Shown here: positions 10,060 through 20,487 of the stretch, one piece after another
Position numbering within the stretch: the stretch's first letter is position 1
Layout: each line of letters starts with the position of its first letter
Assembly (NCBI GenBank): GCA_036365455.1
Contig: JAWQUS010000020.1
Coordinates: 6,235,001-6,299,000, forward strand
Length of the DNA: 64,000 nt
Direction of reading: 5' to 3'
Source: Macrosoma leucophasiata
Taxonomy: Eukaryota; Arthropoda; Insecta; Lepidoptera; Hedylidae
The notes under the pieces: generated by a model
What the model was told of the DNA's origin: nothing
Database searches by the model: none
Seen by the model: only the letters and a program-made list of their open reading frames with translations
Program-made: the position numbers and the translations under genes

Positions 10060-10230
10060 GTTGTCAACCCTTAGTTGTATGTCTCTGTGATAGTTATAAC
10101 GGGGTCATACATTACCATCTAATCGGAACACGATAGTGCTGAACACTGAACCATTTGGCGGCAGATAGATTAGGTAATGCGATGGTGCCTACGCAATTTA
10201 GCTCCGATACTGGAACTCTACCACTAGTAA
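10060..10230 (-). repeat. A-element, A2 variant, 5' half
   Basis: Carries the A2 marks TGTCTCTGTGATAGTTAT and CATACATTACCATCTAA, then the reversed start region ending CTCTACCACTAGTAA. Confidence 0.8.
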
Positions 10231-10373
10231 TATATTCCAGCAGACTTTTTAATGGACTTACGTAGGCGGCTTCTCTCGAGACGGTACTAGTCTAGATCAC
10301 CGGGCAATTAACGATCTCAAAGCCCTTTGAAAATTTATTTAGGCTGAGAGCCCTGTCAGTTTAAGCAGCATTA

Positions 10374-10687
10374 GGGTCATAGCTCACTAGAGCCACCCGG
10401 CACTCGACGAGTGCCCGACCACCTTGAGGGGTCTGCGTTCATTACATCAACTCCGCTCCGTATCGCCTCGACCGCAACGCAAGCCGTCAACGCCACCACC
10501 ACTAGCTTGTCTTGCGTTGACTTTTCATTGCCAACTCGCTGTTCCCTAGGAAACCGCGCGCGGTCCGCGAGTGGTTCACAAGTAACATCGCGTCGTTCAC
10601 CCGTAGACCACCCGTCGACAATGAGTGGACGCCGCAAAACTAGGCGGTGCTGGTCGGGTGCCGGGTGGCTGTAGTGAGCTATGACCC
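10374..10687. mobile_element. GC-rich Harbinger-like MITE with TTA duplication
   Basis: Terminal inverted repeats of about 34 bp begin GGGTCATAGCTCACTA on each end, with only about two mismatches. The element is 314 bp and flanked by TTA on both sides (10371-10373 and 10688-10690). A 3-bp TWA duplication with GGG-starting ends is the PIF/Harbinger pattern. It is far richer in G and C than its surroundings. Reading frames cross it on both strands, but they follow base composition and show no domain. Confidence 0.8.
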
Positions 10688-10695
10688 TTACCAGA

Positions 10696-10868
10696 GAATA
10701 TGTAATAATACTACGTATAGAATGGACACTTCGACGTCCCGCCCGATTTGCATACAAACACAACCCCTTCCTCTCTTATGGGCGACGGTTGGTATTTACA
10801 CGTCACTGATAAATAGAAACCAAATTAAGCGTTTGTATGGAATTTTGGCGGAGTGTCCGCGGTGTGCC
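10696..10868 (+). repeat. N repeat, copy 2
   Basis: Same blocks as at 4424 (AATAATACTACGTATAGAAT, CGACGTCCCGCCCGATTT, ending GGAGTGTCCGCGGTGTG), but with an internal deletion. It lies just after the Harbinger-like MITE. Confidence 0.75.
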
Positions 10869-10991
10869 CTTACTCCCCCAAACATGACAAGTTGAAATTG
10901 ACGACTTTAAATGACCTTAAAACAATCTCCTTTCCAACCTCCATTTTTTTTTAAATATGAAAAGATACATTACCTTTTATAATGTAGTGTA

Positions 10992-11230
10992 GCAAGCAAT
11001 CATACAGTTCATATTGATGGTAACTGAAGCCTATATGATATCTACACAAAAACCAAAGGTGGAGAATGGAGATGCGTTTTCACCCCTCAGATCTAAGTTG
11101 TTATGTCTCTGTGATAGTTCTTACGGGGCCATACATTGCCATGCTGCTACACTACAATTTAGCGGCAGATAGATAAGGTAATGCGGTTGTGCCTATGCCC
11201 TCGAGTTCCTGCACTGGAACTATATCACAG
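10992..11230 (-). repeat. A-element, A2 variant, diverged
   Basis: Reads AGCAAGCAATCATACAGTTC on the left to TAATGCGGTTGTGCCTATGC on the right: the family in reverse, with many substitutions. Confidence 0.75.
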
Positions 11231-11290
11231 TTTGGCTGTTATATTCATTTATTGATCTTACACTTTCATGTTTGGATCACTGACTTACAG

Positions 11291-12240
11291 ATTTTTTTTT
11301 TATGTCAAATGATTGACAGACAAGCAGACGGGCCACCTGATGGAAAGTAGTCACCGTCGCCTATGAACATTTGCAACACCAGGGGAGTCGCCAACGTGCT
11401 GCCAGCCCTGAAGGACTCTTTTGACGCTATTTTTGAAGAACCCCATATTGTAGCACCGAGGGAACACCTGAGAGGGAAGTTCATTCCACAATTTACACGT
11501 TCTGGGCAAAAACGAACGTGAGAACCGCACCGTTGAACATTGCCAAGTGTCCATTCGGTGAGGGTGGAACTTCTCTCTTCGGCCGGTAGCGCGGCGTAGG
11601 AAAAGAGACGGTGGCACCATGTCGAACAGTTCGACAGAGCACTCGCCATTGTAGAGACGGTATAAAACGTATAGACTCCCAACGTCTCTGCTCAGGCTCA
11701 GATGTTCGAGCCTGTCAGTAAGTCCTGGGTCGTTAACAATACGAACGGCGCGTCTTTGCAGGGAGTCGAGTGGACCAAGTTGGTATTTGGGGGCTCCCGC
11801 CCACAAATGAGAGCAGTATTCCAGATAGGGTCGCACTTGGGCTTTATAAAGCTGTAGTAGCTGCCCCGATGTGAAATACTGGCTCGCTTTGTTAAGCACC
11901 CCCAACTTTTTGGATGCCAACTTGGTCTTACACTCAATGTGACTCCCAAATTGCACTTCGTTCGATATGTCAACGCTCAGGATACCGATACTCTTACCAA
12001 CGGCGAGCGAAGTGCCCTGGAACTGTGGTGCTACAACGAATGGGGTTTATTAGCGGTGAACGCGCAGACTTGTGTCTTCGAGGGGTTGAACTGCACTAAG
12101 TTGAGTCGACCCCAGTCCGAGACCCGCTCCAGAGAGTGCTCGACTTCAGACACAAGTCTAGTCCTAAAATGTATCCTTAAATTCAATCGGCAAAGTACTT
12201 CCGGTGCAAATTGGTTGTGATAGACGAAAAGATCTTAGAA
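11291..12240 (-). mobile_element. 5'-truncated non-LTR retrotransposon (CR1/Jockey type)
   Basis: The 3' end of a LINE on the minus strand: the end of the reverse transcriptase ORF, a very short 3' UTR, and a tail of A's (11291-11299 on the + strand). The 5' end is lost near 12240, as usual for target-primed retroposition. A related 3' end is at 44850. Confidence 0.88.
11351..12235 (-). pseudogene. LINE reverse transcriptase, C-terminal part
   Basis: The intact piece 11351-11956 encodes 201 residues with the post-catalytic thumb/connection region typical of insect LINEs (KLGVLNKASQYF, LLQLYKAQVRPYLEYCSHLW, LDSLQRRAVRIV, LWNELPSQVFP). Upstream, another frame carries ERVSDWGRLNLVQFNPSKTQ. One frameshift near 12045 separates them: after it, PFVVAPQFQGTSLA reads in the downstream frame. 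The catalytic YADD region and everything N-terminal are missing, so it has no activity. Confidence 0.88.
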
Positions 12241-12451
12241 TCCTTTTGAGGGTTTGGTTTTTTCCTTATAAGATACGGAACCCTGAAAGCAAATTGATTT
12301 TTCATGGATAACCTTAACAGACTTCAAATATAAATATCATTGAAACATTCTGCGTTTGTTTTTGCAATGAAATACCTACAAGCATGTGTTAAATCAGAAC
12401 GGCTGAAAAATAGATTGTGTAAATAATATTTCGTGCCGAGAAGACGTACAT

Positions 12452-12680
12452 TATCCAACGAGAAATATTGCTCACCGACCTTTGGTAGGCGACTTCGGGT
12501 TATTTCGGGTCTGTAAAACGCCTCTCTCTCTTTTGCACCTTATCTATGGGACGTTTGTCGAACATTTCGATCAAGTTTTGATCAATACAGGTGCTGTGTA
12601 TACTGTGCCGGTACATGTCAGTGCTTACGTAGGCAATGTGCAGCAGAGATAACGCTCGACGAAGTCGAATCTAGCCCATA
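12452..12680 (-). repeat. M repeat, MITE-like, copy 2
   Basis: Reverse complement of the 48442 copy: CTCTCTCTTTTGCACCTTAT, CAGTGCTTACGTAGGC, GCAGAGATAACGCTC. Inverted blocks near each end (GTAAAACGCCTCTC, GAGATAACGCTCGAC) suggest a small DNA element. Confidence 0.65.
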
Positions 12681-12899
12681 GATAGATACCCACAGAAAAA
12701 CCAGAGGTCAAAATGCAGGTGCGTTACCACTCCTGAAGCCTAAGGTCTTATGCCTCTGTACCGGGAATCACAGGGCCGTACATTACCACCTGACCGGAAC
12801 ATGATAGTGCTGAACACTATCATTAAGCGGCAAGTATATTAGGTAATGCGGTGGTGCCAACGCCCGCGAGCTCCGTCACTGGAGCTCTACCACCAGTAA
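12681..12899 (-). repeat. A-element, 3' truncated
   Basis: Reads from CCCACAGAAAAACCAGAGG to TGGAGCTCTACCACCAGTAA. It lacks the poly-A end and abuts the M repeat. Confidence 0.88.
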
Positions 12900-13968
12900 A
12901 TAATAAATTAATTATCTTTTTTGTTATTGTGTTTTCAAATCTATAAACTACAAAATAGGTGTCAAAGTCTCTAAAAGTCTAAACACATTTAATTTTATCT
13001 ACTAAAATAAATTATAACTTTACTGTAAGTTCCTATAAATGTAATATAGTGACATCTAGTGAGAGCATTTTACACTGCATAAGTTAAATCGAAGTTCGCT
13101 GGAGGAGTTGAATCAGTTTGCGTTGTAATATTCATATGTCGCAACAGATGGCGCTACAACCTGAAAAATGTAGAGCAATGCCGTTGACCTCTATAATGTT
13201 CAGTGGTAGAGACAATGATGTTTTTCGGAATCAGCAAATAAGAAATATGCGTTGTTATTGTAGAATATAATTTGCTTAAACCAAATATATAATAATTCGG
13301 CTGAGAATGAAACAAAATTACTGAAACAATACACACAAATTGCGAGATTTGTAAAAAAAAAATAAGTAGGTAGGTGCAAGGTTTAACAGTATTGAAATAT
13401 TATTTGAGAAAAAAAAGAACATTTTCCAGTGCTTAAAATATTTTTATATCTCCAGACTAAAAAGTTTTAAATTCAAGTTTTGGTATGAAGAGGTTGTAGG
13501 TACTGTTGGTAGGAAAGACCATATTAATTTTAATTCCGATGATTTTTTTTTTTTAATATTTGGCAATATTATTCAGGTTCACTACATACATAACATTTCA
13601 AACTATTTCGATTTTTTTTCTGTACAAATCAATGTATGAAACTTGCTATGATTCTTTTTGTAAGGCATATTTTATATGTTATTTACTTGCATTTGTGAAG
13701 TACCTACTCTTGAAGACTGTAAACCTCATTGAAAGTAATAAAAAAATATGGCACTTAATCCCAATTCCGCGGGCTCTTGGGCTCATTAGGTACAATTTCT
13801 GTTATAATATATTACAAGACTAGCGCTTATTAATATAATAAAAACAGGGACTATACTCGGACTTTCAATTCGATTCCCGATTTGACATTAGCTACTGTCA
13901 TTTCGTAAAATAATGAAACCATAGGATAGACCCAACAATCGATAACAAAAATCGCGATTTTATGTTTA
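12900..13968. other. Unassigned AT-rich sequence
   Basis: Nothing recognisable was found. Short open frames here show no domain and follow AT-rich composition. Confidence 0.5.
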
Positions 13969-13969
13969 T

Positions 13970-14387
13970 GTAATTATAATATTGGTGTGCCACTTATAAG
14001 AACTATTGATCGATTTTATTGAAAAAAAACATGATTTTTCACAATAATTAAAATTTAATGTTTTGTTTCAATTATACTAAAAACCCTAGTTATCTACTTT
14101 TCTTTAACTTTATGTGTATTTACTTGTTTCGGTTTGCCATCAAATGAATCCTCAGTCAAGTACATCACAAAAAGAAATAAACACATTGTCCCCAACGAAA
14201 AAAAAACGTTTACGAAAATCTTTGACGGTTATTGAAAAAGTAATGATCCCCAACGCCTACAAGTACGTGAAAAACGAAACTACTGCGCTAAAATAGTAGT
14301 TGTTTAGATTATACTATAAACGAATTGAATCGATTCGGAAATATTTAATTTTCGTATCGATTAATTTCGCAACGTCACTATTTAGCA
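13970..14387 (+). mobile_element. DDE-type transposon remnant (Q repeat), copy 2
   Basis: The inverse of 803-1260, sharing both boundaries of the alignable part. It carries the better-preserved reading frame (next entry). The right boundary CTATTTAGC is the same point at which copy 1 joins the mariner fold-back. Confidence 0.7.
14144..14296 (+). pseudogene. DDE-transposase-like N-terminal fragment, open
   Basis: An uninterrupted 50-codon frame starts MNPQSSTSQKEINTLSPTKK and ends at TAG (14294-14296). The mix of a Ser/Thr/Pro-rich start, a basic KKKRLRK cluster and a following helix-like stretch resembles, from memory, the N-terminus of arthropod DDE_3 (IS630/Tc1-like) transposon proteins. 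The rest of the protein is absent. A copy with one stop is at 894-1046. Confidence 0.4.
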
Positions 14388-14525
14388 GTTGTTATTACGT
14401 TGCAACACTGAAAATGTCAAATCAGGAATCGAATTAAAATTCCGAGTATGGGTATTTCTTGTTTTTGCTCATGAAGCAGAAAACTTGGATAGTGCGCGCA
14501 TACGTAGATCCGTCAGTGAGCCCAT

Positions 14526-14570
14526 AAACACAAGAGGTCAAAATGCAGATGCGTTACCACCTCTAAGGTG
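14526..14570 (-). repeat. A-element scrap
   Basis: CAAGAGGTCAAAATGCAGATG plus GCGTTACCAC is an internal part of the A-element in reverse, without either end. Confidence 0.6.
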
Positions 14571-14788
14571 AGGTAGTTTTTGACAGCAGAATGTCTTTAG
14601 TACATTGTCATGTTTTAAAAAGGGTGTGGAAAAAATGCCCGTTATTCTATTTACTGCCGCGCTCAATATCTTCCGCGACGATGTAGGTATTTAAAGGTGA
14701 TTGAGTACTTATAATTATTATTTTATAGGTGTACCCTAGACGCAAAACATTTTTTATATTTAAGTACAGCAATTTGATAGTTAATGTA

Positions 14789-15435
14789 CAGTAGAAGCTT
14801 TTATTCGCGCTTCCTTCATTCGCGTTTTCACTATTCGCGGATTGAAAAAATTCGACTCAAATCCTATATCGATTTCTTTATTTGCGGATTGAATCGGTAC
14901 TTCGGACATATAAATGTTCCTAAATAAAAAAAAAGATCCGGACGAATTGAGAACCTCTTCCTTTTTTCGAAGTCGGTTAAAAAAGCATTCAATATACGTT
15001 GTCAACGCATCAAGAGATAAATAAAATAGACCTTATTACAACATTGCCTAGATTGTGTTTTCAAAAGCTAACGGCGTTGTTTGTTTCGTTCGACGATTCC
15101 TTTGAGGTAAAGTCGCCTTCGCCGCGGTCGGTGTTTTTAAGTATGTAAACGAACTGAAAATTTAGATAAAACAAACTTGTTACTCAAAACATAATCTAAT
15201 ATTATTGAATACTGCCACAATTGGACCCTTGCCTTAACCTGAAGATATTATGTAACTTAACAAAATGTGTGGTCAAAAACTTAAATTAAACATTTTTTAT
15301 GTTTGTTTTTTTTTATTTCGCCGCCTAGGAACATATCCCCTGTAAATCTATATTAATTACCATTCCATATTCACGATTTCTGTATTCGCGGGACATTAAC
15401 GGCACGTATACCCCGCAAATAAAGAGCTTCTACTG
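14789..15435. mobile_element. pogo/Tigger-like DNA transposon, non-autonomous
   Basis: Ends read CAGTAGAAGCTTTTATTCGC on the left and CAGTAGAAGCTCTTTATTTG as reverse complement on the right, flanked by TA (14787-14788, 15436-15437). CAGT-starting inverted repeats with a TA duplication are the pogo/Tigger pattern. Repeated ATTCGCG motifs occur near both ends. The 647-bp interior has no intact transposase. Confidence 0.78.
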
Positions 15436-15899
15436 TATTTTAAAAAAAGGAGGTTATTCTCTATGTTTTATCGTATCTTTTTTTTTAATACGTACCTATT
15501 TATGGCAATATCAAATGTCGGACTTGGTTCAAATATACCTGTGCTGGGGTAATAAATGAATTAAAGTGTTAACAAAAACGTTAATTAAAGTGGCTATATT
15601 AAGTAACAACGCTTTTTGTGTTATGTAAATTACCATTTTGCTTTTATGGAATTCGTTTGGAGTATAACCTGTTTTTTATTGTATACAAAGAGTAAAGACC
15701 AAAAAAATAGAACTTCAATAAACCATACTTAGTAACTAAGTAGGTATGTAGTCTGAAAATAGGCAGTAAGATTGAAACATAACTTCTCGTTTTTTAAAAC
15801 AAAAAAATGTAATGTTTTCTCGTCAGCGTTAGAATATTTTCCACATCTTTTGTCTCCGGAAATTACCTTTTGGATCTTTGATGAAAATTGGAATCAAAA

Positions 15900-16495
15900 G
15901 GAGATGTTGCAAAAATGTATGGACCTCCGGCCATGTATTGTACACAATATCATTAACAGGCAAAATCAATATGAAAACGCTTTTTACTGCATATTTTCAC
16001 TTATTTAGCTTTGTTTGCAGTTACAAAACATTATTTGCAGCTAGAATTGCAACTCAAAACCAACATGGCGAATTTGGCGGGCGATGTCATTTTTCTAAAT
16101 ACTATATCGAAATCGATTTCATGTGTTAATACTAACTTAAACTAAATACTAATCGATTTCCAATTTTAAAAAAATCATCGGAACTTCTTCAAATTGATCG
16201 ATTCGATACACCGTTTTTTTGATAATATGTGATGCACTAGTAAGATACAGATAGCATTAGTTTTGTTTTTTATACAAAGGTACATACTTTGTTTTGTCCC
16301 AAGCGTCGGCTGTATCGCCGCCATATTGAACATGGCGATAACATAACATAACATGATAAATTCCTTTTGAATTAAATGTGCTTGTAACTCTAAAATATAT
16401 TCTTGAATAAATTAATTGTATTTTTTTCGGATTCTTCGTTAATATACCCATTTTTGAGGACGTGTACAAACCAGAGCCGGGCTCGCAACATCTCC
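15900..16495. mobile_element. T-element copy 1 (GGAGATG ends, no target duplication)
   Basis: Both ends read GGAGATGTTGC inward. It is flanked by AAAA on the left (15896-15899) and TTTT on the right (16496-16499), as if inserted between A and T of an AAAATTTT site without duplication. Each end has TTGTACAC within about 45 bp, and ATGGCG motifs follow further in. The second copy is at 28511. No reading frame of note. Confidence 0.6.
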
Positions 16496-16590
16496 TTTTA
16501 ACAAGTGCTATCACTGTCTGTGGCATGGATAACACCCGGGGCGGATTAGCAAAAAAAAAAGGAAATACTTCCCATTCTGTTACCTATATC

Positions 16591-16876
16591 TTTTTTTTGT
16601 CATATAAGTGGCAAACAAGCATGCAGTTGACATTGATGTTAAGTGATGACTGCAGCCTATAGACATCCACACAAATACTAAGGTCAAAATGCAGACGCGT
16701 TACCACTCTCGAGGCCTAAGGTGTGATGCCTCTGTGCCGGAAATTACAGGGCCGTACATTACCACCTGACCGGAACACAATAGTCCTTAACACTACCATT
16801 TAGCAAGTAGGTATATTAGGTAATGTGGTGGTGTCTACGCCCGCGAGTTTCGTCACTGGAGCTCTACCACCAGTAA
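16591..16876 (-). repeat. A-element, full length
   Basis: The T-run and TAAGTGGCAAACAAGCATGC mark the 3' end, and GCTCTACCACCAGTAA the 5' end. It is paired head-to-head with the plus copy at 16901. Confidence 0.9.
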
Positions 16877-16900
16877 TACCTGGTATTATAAATGCGATAG

Positions 16901-17071
16901 TAATGGACGGCCCTGTAATTTCTGGCACAGGGGGATAAAACCTTTGGCCTCAGGAGTTACCAGCATCTGCATTTTGACCTTGGTCTTTGTGTGGATGTCT
17001 ATAGGCTGCAGTCATCACTTAACATCAATGTGAACTGCATGCTTGTTTGCCACTTCCATTACATAAAGAAA
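16901..17071 (+). repeat. A-element, 5' truncated, inverted against 16591
   Basis: Starts TAATGGACGGCCCTGTAATT and ends CACTTCCATTACATAAAG. With its neighbour it gives an inverted repeat with arms of about 170 bp and a loop of about 140 bases. Confidence 0.9.
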
Positions 17072-17424
17072 AGGTGGCATTGGATGAGACTTGAGACTGA
17101 CAAAATTCTGAGTTGCTGCTTAATCGATTCAAATGAAATAATTTATTTCATGTGTCATCCTAGTAAGTACATCCTGAAACTTGATATAATAATATATTAT
17201 GACATAATGTAGGTCAAGTTATTTTCCGAATATTTCGTCATAATATGCCATGACGAATACCTATATCCTTATACATAATTTGAACAGCCGCGCACCTATT
17301 CATATTTGTTTCAAATAATGATATCATTATAAATATATTAATGATGAGAGGATGCGTCAGGATCAGACGCTTAACCGCCATAAGTTTTCTTTGCATTCAT
17401 TATTTAAAAAAAAAAAAAATTGTA

Positions 17425-17575
17425 TCTTCACGCCAGGTCCCTAACGGGGTAGGCAGAGAGTGTAGAGCGCCAGATATCCCGGTTCTGACAAACCTCTCGT
17501 GCCTCGTCTACTTTCATCATTCTCTTCATACATGCACGCCGATTGCATACCATCAGACAGAACTCGACTCGACTT
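17425..17575 (-). repeat. SINE-tail-like repeat
   Basis: CTTCACGCCAGGTCCCTAAC followed by GGGGTAGGCAGAG is the reverse of the CTCTGCCTACCCC...GGCGTGAAG tail shared by lepidopteran SINEs. The rest (CATACATGCACGCCGATTGC) differs from SINE-1, so this is another family. The head is not identified. Confidence 0.55.
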
Positions 17576-17595
17576 TCTTTTTAATTTATGATTAA

Positions 17596-17893
17596 ACTAG
17601 CTGTGCCCGCGACTTCGTCCACGTGAGAATTTATGATTGTGCAGTATCTACCCGGACGAAGTCGGGTTGGGTTAGATCGGTAAATGGCGTTCTTTCTTTG
17701 AAAAAATCGAGTACAGTTGAACCGATTTGACTAATTTTAGTTTCGATATATTTGTAGAAGTTCAAGGAGGGTTTAAAATATCGTTGAAAAATTATAAAAA
17801 ATAACGCATTGAATATCGCGTGAATTAGCGCGTTAGGACGTTAGTGTAGCATTACCATATGGCGATATGAAGTTCGCCAGATCCGCTAATTAA
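17596..17893 (-). mobile_element. Helitron-derived composite
   Basis: CTAGCTGTGCCCGCGACTTC at the left is a reversed Helitron 3' end, followed at 17650 by an inverted GGACGAAGTCGGG, so a hairpin forms. The right part holds F-subfamily sequence (CCGATTTGACTAATTTTAG, TGAAGTTCGCCAGATCCGC). A related hairpin is at 60704. Confidence 0.55.
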
Positions 17894-17903
17894 AACAAGA
17901 TTT

Positions 17904-18176
17904 TTACCTGGCGGTAGAGCTCCAGTGACAGAGCTTGCGGGCGTAAACACTACCGCATTACCTATACATTACGCTAAACGGTAGTATTCAGCACTTTCGT
18001 GCCCCGGTGGTAATGAACGGCCCTGTTATTTCCGGCACAGACGCATAATACCTTAGGCCTCAGGAGTGGTAACACATCTACATTGAAATCTCTGTATTCA
18101 TGTAGATATTTGTAGGTTACAGTACATACCATCAATGTCAACTGTGTGCTTGTTTGCCACTTCATGGTATAAAAAA
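17904..18176 (+). repeat. A-element, full length, diverged
   Basis: From CTGGCGGTAGAGCTCCAGTG to TTGTTTGCCACTTCATGG with an A tail. The middle is more diverged than in most copies. Confidence 0.85.
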
Positions 18177-18196
18177 CACTAGCAATCATGCTAGAT

Positions 18197-18445
18197 CAGG
18201 GTTTTTCAAACTTTCGGCTCCACGTACCCCTGTTGAAAAGTGTCCAAGTGACAGCGAACCCCTCAACTAATGAACCCCCCGCCCAAGAAAACAATAGAAT
18301 TGACTGTTTAAGAAAATAGTGTTTTCATTTCAATAAAAGGTAACAAATAAAGTGCCAAATAATAAAATATACACCAGTGGAGTCAATTTTCGGAGTAATT
18401 TTGGCCAATTTTCCCAATTCGCGTACCCTACTTTGAGAAACTCTG
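18197..18445. mobile_element. hAT-like MITE, 249 bp
   Basis: Ends are CAGGGTTTTTCAAACT on the left and CAGAGTTTCTCAAAGT on the right as reverse complement, typical hAT ends. Flanks TGCTAGAT (18189-18196) and TACTAGAT (18446-18453) agree in seven of eight bases, an aged 8-bp duplication. No coding capacity. Confidence 0.82.
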
Positions 18446-18791
18446 TACTAGATGATTGAGCTCCGGTTAGGGATAATGTTGTTTTTTTCTCTTGCGTAAA
18501 ACTCTCTAATTTCAAGGTACTTTAAAGGATTTTAATTGACATGCCCGTTTTTTTGTAAGAGTAAATTGGAGTGAATGTTTGGTTAAATGTCGGCCGAGAG
18601 TAGTACTGATTAAATAACCCTGATTTCATTCAAGTATGTATCTACAGTTTGATTTTTAAGTTAATCCGAAAATAAAGTCTTTTACTTGTATTCTGGGGCT
18701 CGATCCCTGGGTCGAGGGAAGGTAAGGGCTGATATAATACAAGTGTGAAGATACGAATATGTTTAGTTTCGTGGCAATGTTAGCAATTCTA

Positions 18792-19083
18792 TTTTTTTTT
18801 ATGTAATTAAAGTGGCAAACAAGCATGCATTTCACATTGATTTTAAGTGATGACTGCAGCCTATAGATACTCACACAATAACCAGAGGTCAAAATGCAGA
18901 TTCGTTGCCACTCCTGAGGCCTAAGGTGTTGTGCCTCGGTACCGGAAATTACAGGGCCGTAGATTACCACCTGACCGGAACACGATAGTGCTGAACACTA
19001 TCATTTAGCGGCAAGTAGGTATATAAGGTTATGCGGTGGTGCCTACGCCCGCGAGCTCCATCACTGGAGCTCCATCACCAGTA
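18792..19083 (-). repeat. A-element, full length, first tandem unit
   Basis: Complete in reverse, from TTTTATGTAATTAAAGTGGC to TCCATCACCAGTAA. It shares private changes with the next copy (CATTTCACATTGATTTTAAG), confirming duplication rather than two insertions. Confidence 0.9.
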
Positions 19084-19141
19084 AAAAATGTAAAGTTAAT
19101 ATCTTTAGTTTCAGTAGCTCGTGGCAATGTTAGCAATTCTA

Positions 19142-19421
19142 TTTTTTTATGTAATGAAAGTGGCAAACAAGCATGCATTTCACATTGATTTTAAGTGATG
19201 ACTGCAGCCTATAGATACTCACACAATGACCAGAGGTCAAAATGCAGATTCGTTGCCACTCCTGAGGCCTAAGGTGTTGTGCCTCTGTGCCGGAAATTAC
19301 AGGGCCATACACCACCTGACCGGAACACGATAGTGCTGAACACTATCATTTAGCGCCAAGTATATTTATGCGGTGGTGCCTACGCCCGCAAGCTCCTTCA
19401 CTGGAGCTCTACCACCAGTAA
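19142..19421 (-). repeat. A-element, full length, second tandem unit
   Basis: Same private changes as the copy at 18792, ending GCTCTACCACCAGTAA. Confidence 0.9.
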
Positions 19422-19488
19422 AAAATGTTAAGTTAATGTTTAGTTTCAATGGCTCGTGGCAATGTTAGCAATTTTCTATTTTTGAGTC

Positions 19489-19583
19489 CATAGAGCAACA
19501 CGGGTCACCGGCCGCGGCGCGCGGCTCGGAGTGGAGTAGCCATAGCGCAAAGTAGCGATGCAAAACAGTCTGTCTATTTTTTG
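19489..19583 (-). mobile_element. hAT-like MITE (CATAGAGCAACAC family), truncated
   Basis: Starts CATAGAGCAACACGGGTCAC and runs through GTAGCCATAGCG and GCAAAACAGTCTGTC before similarity stops. Complete relatives are at 29252 and 43420. Confidence 0.75.
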
Positions 19584-19670
19584 ATACCGATTCCTAAGAC
19601 TCTTGACCTACCTTTAGACAGTACTCGACCTTTATGGTCAAGGTAGGTCAGTCTGAACCCTTGACTGAAC

Positions 19671-19878
19671 TGACGACCCGGTTAGTCCAGAGGTGTGAGA
19701 TGACCGTTTGATTCGAAGGGTCGCGGGTTCGATCCCCGCTCCGGGACAAATATTTGTATGGCCTACAGGTATTTGTTTCGGGTCTGGGTGTTTGTGTATG
19801 TGTTGTATGTATACAACGGCACCCACGACACAGGTTGTGGGGCTGTGAGTGTAAGCGTATTTTATTTATTTATTTATA
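19671..19878 (+). mobile_element. SINE-3, tRNA-headed, with TTTA tail
   Basis: The head contains GGTTAGTCCAGAGGTGTGAG (A-box region) and GTCGCGGGTTCGATCCCCG (B box). The body is CAAATATTTGTATGGCC, then CGGCACCCACGACAC, and the tail is TTTATTTATTTA. The inverse copy is at 35310. The head folds poorly as a real tRNA, so this is a retroposon and not a tRNA gene. Confidence 0.82.
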
Positions 19879-19894
19879 GTTTGACCCATGTCCG

Positions 19895-20487
19895 TCTGTC
19901 TTTCTATCTGTTTGTCTGTCTATCTGTCTGTCTGTCTGTCCGTCCCCGTTTTAACGCAAAAACTATTGGTACTAGAGACTTGGAATTTGGTTTAAATATA
20001 CACCTTAATCACACCGACAAAGTGGTAGAATAAAACCATGAAATATAAAATTATTTAGGGTACCTCCCCTACATGTAACGCGCGGATAATTACCTACTTT
20101 TTTTTCGTTTTCTATATAGTATAGGTAGTGTGGGATAACGTTGGATAGGTCTTTCAAAAATGTTAGGGGTGTGTTAAATTTTTCGATTTAGTTAACTGTT
20201 CGTGACTTATTAAGCTTTGAATTGCCAATTTTCGTTAGAGTTGTCCCCCCTACTACCGGCAATAGTAGCTACATATAACGAAATTAAAAGGAAAACTACC
20301 ATACTTACGAGTATGTTGGATTTACAATTTTAGGGGTAGTAGTCTGGTCGACTATGTATTTTACTCGGTATTTTTGAACAACTCCATAGAAAATATAAAT
20401 TTATTTTTTTAATTGCATTATTCGAACCTTAAAACTACAGAACCCTACACTGCGCGTGAACCGACACGCACTCGACCGGTTTTTATT
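19895..20487 (+). repeat. GGGTTCC-type repeat, long copy
   Basis: A TCTGTCTG microsatellite, then GTCCCCGTTTTAACGC, then a block from about 20165 (TTTTTCGATTTAGTTAACTG, ending GCACTCGACCGGTTTTT) that matches 58680-59016. No gene. Confidence 0.75.

Larger units (their letters stand above)
18762..19483. repeat. Tandem duplication of an A-element plus flank, 2.1 units
   Basis: The flank TTTAGTTTC...GTGGCAATGTTAGCAATT occurs at 18762, 19104 and 19439, each time just before the same position relative to an A-element. The repeated flank is about 50 bp, too long for a retroposon target duplication, so the unit of about 340 bp was duplicated in tandem after insertion. Confidence 0.8.

Noticed and set aside
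10377..10763. 128-codon frame on the minus strand
   Set aside because: It runs through a GC-rich MITE and out across its end into another repeat, so it is a composition effect.
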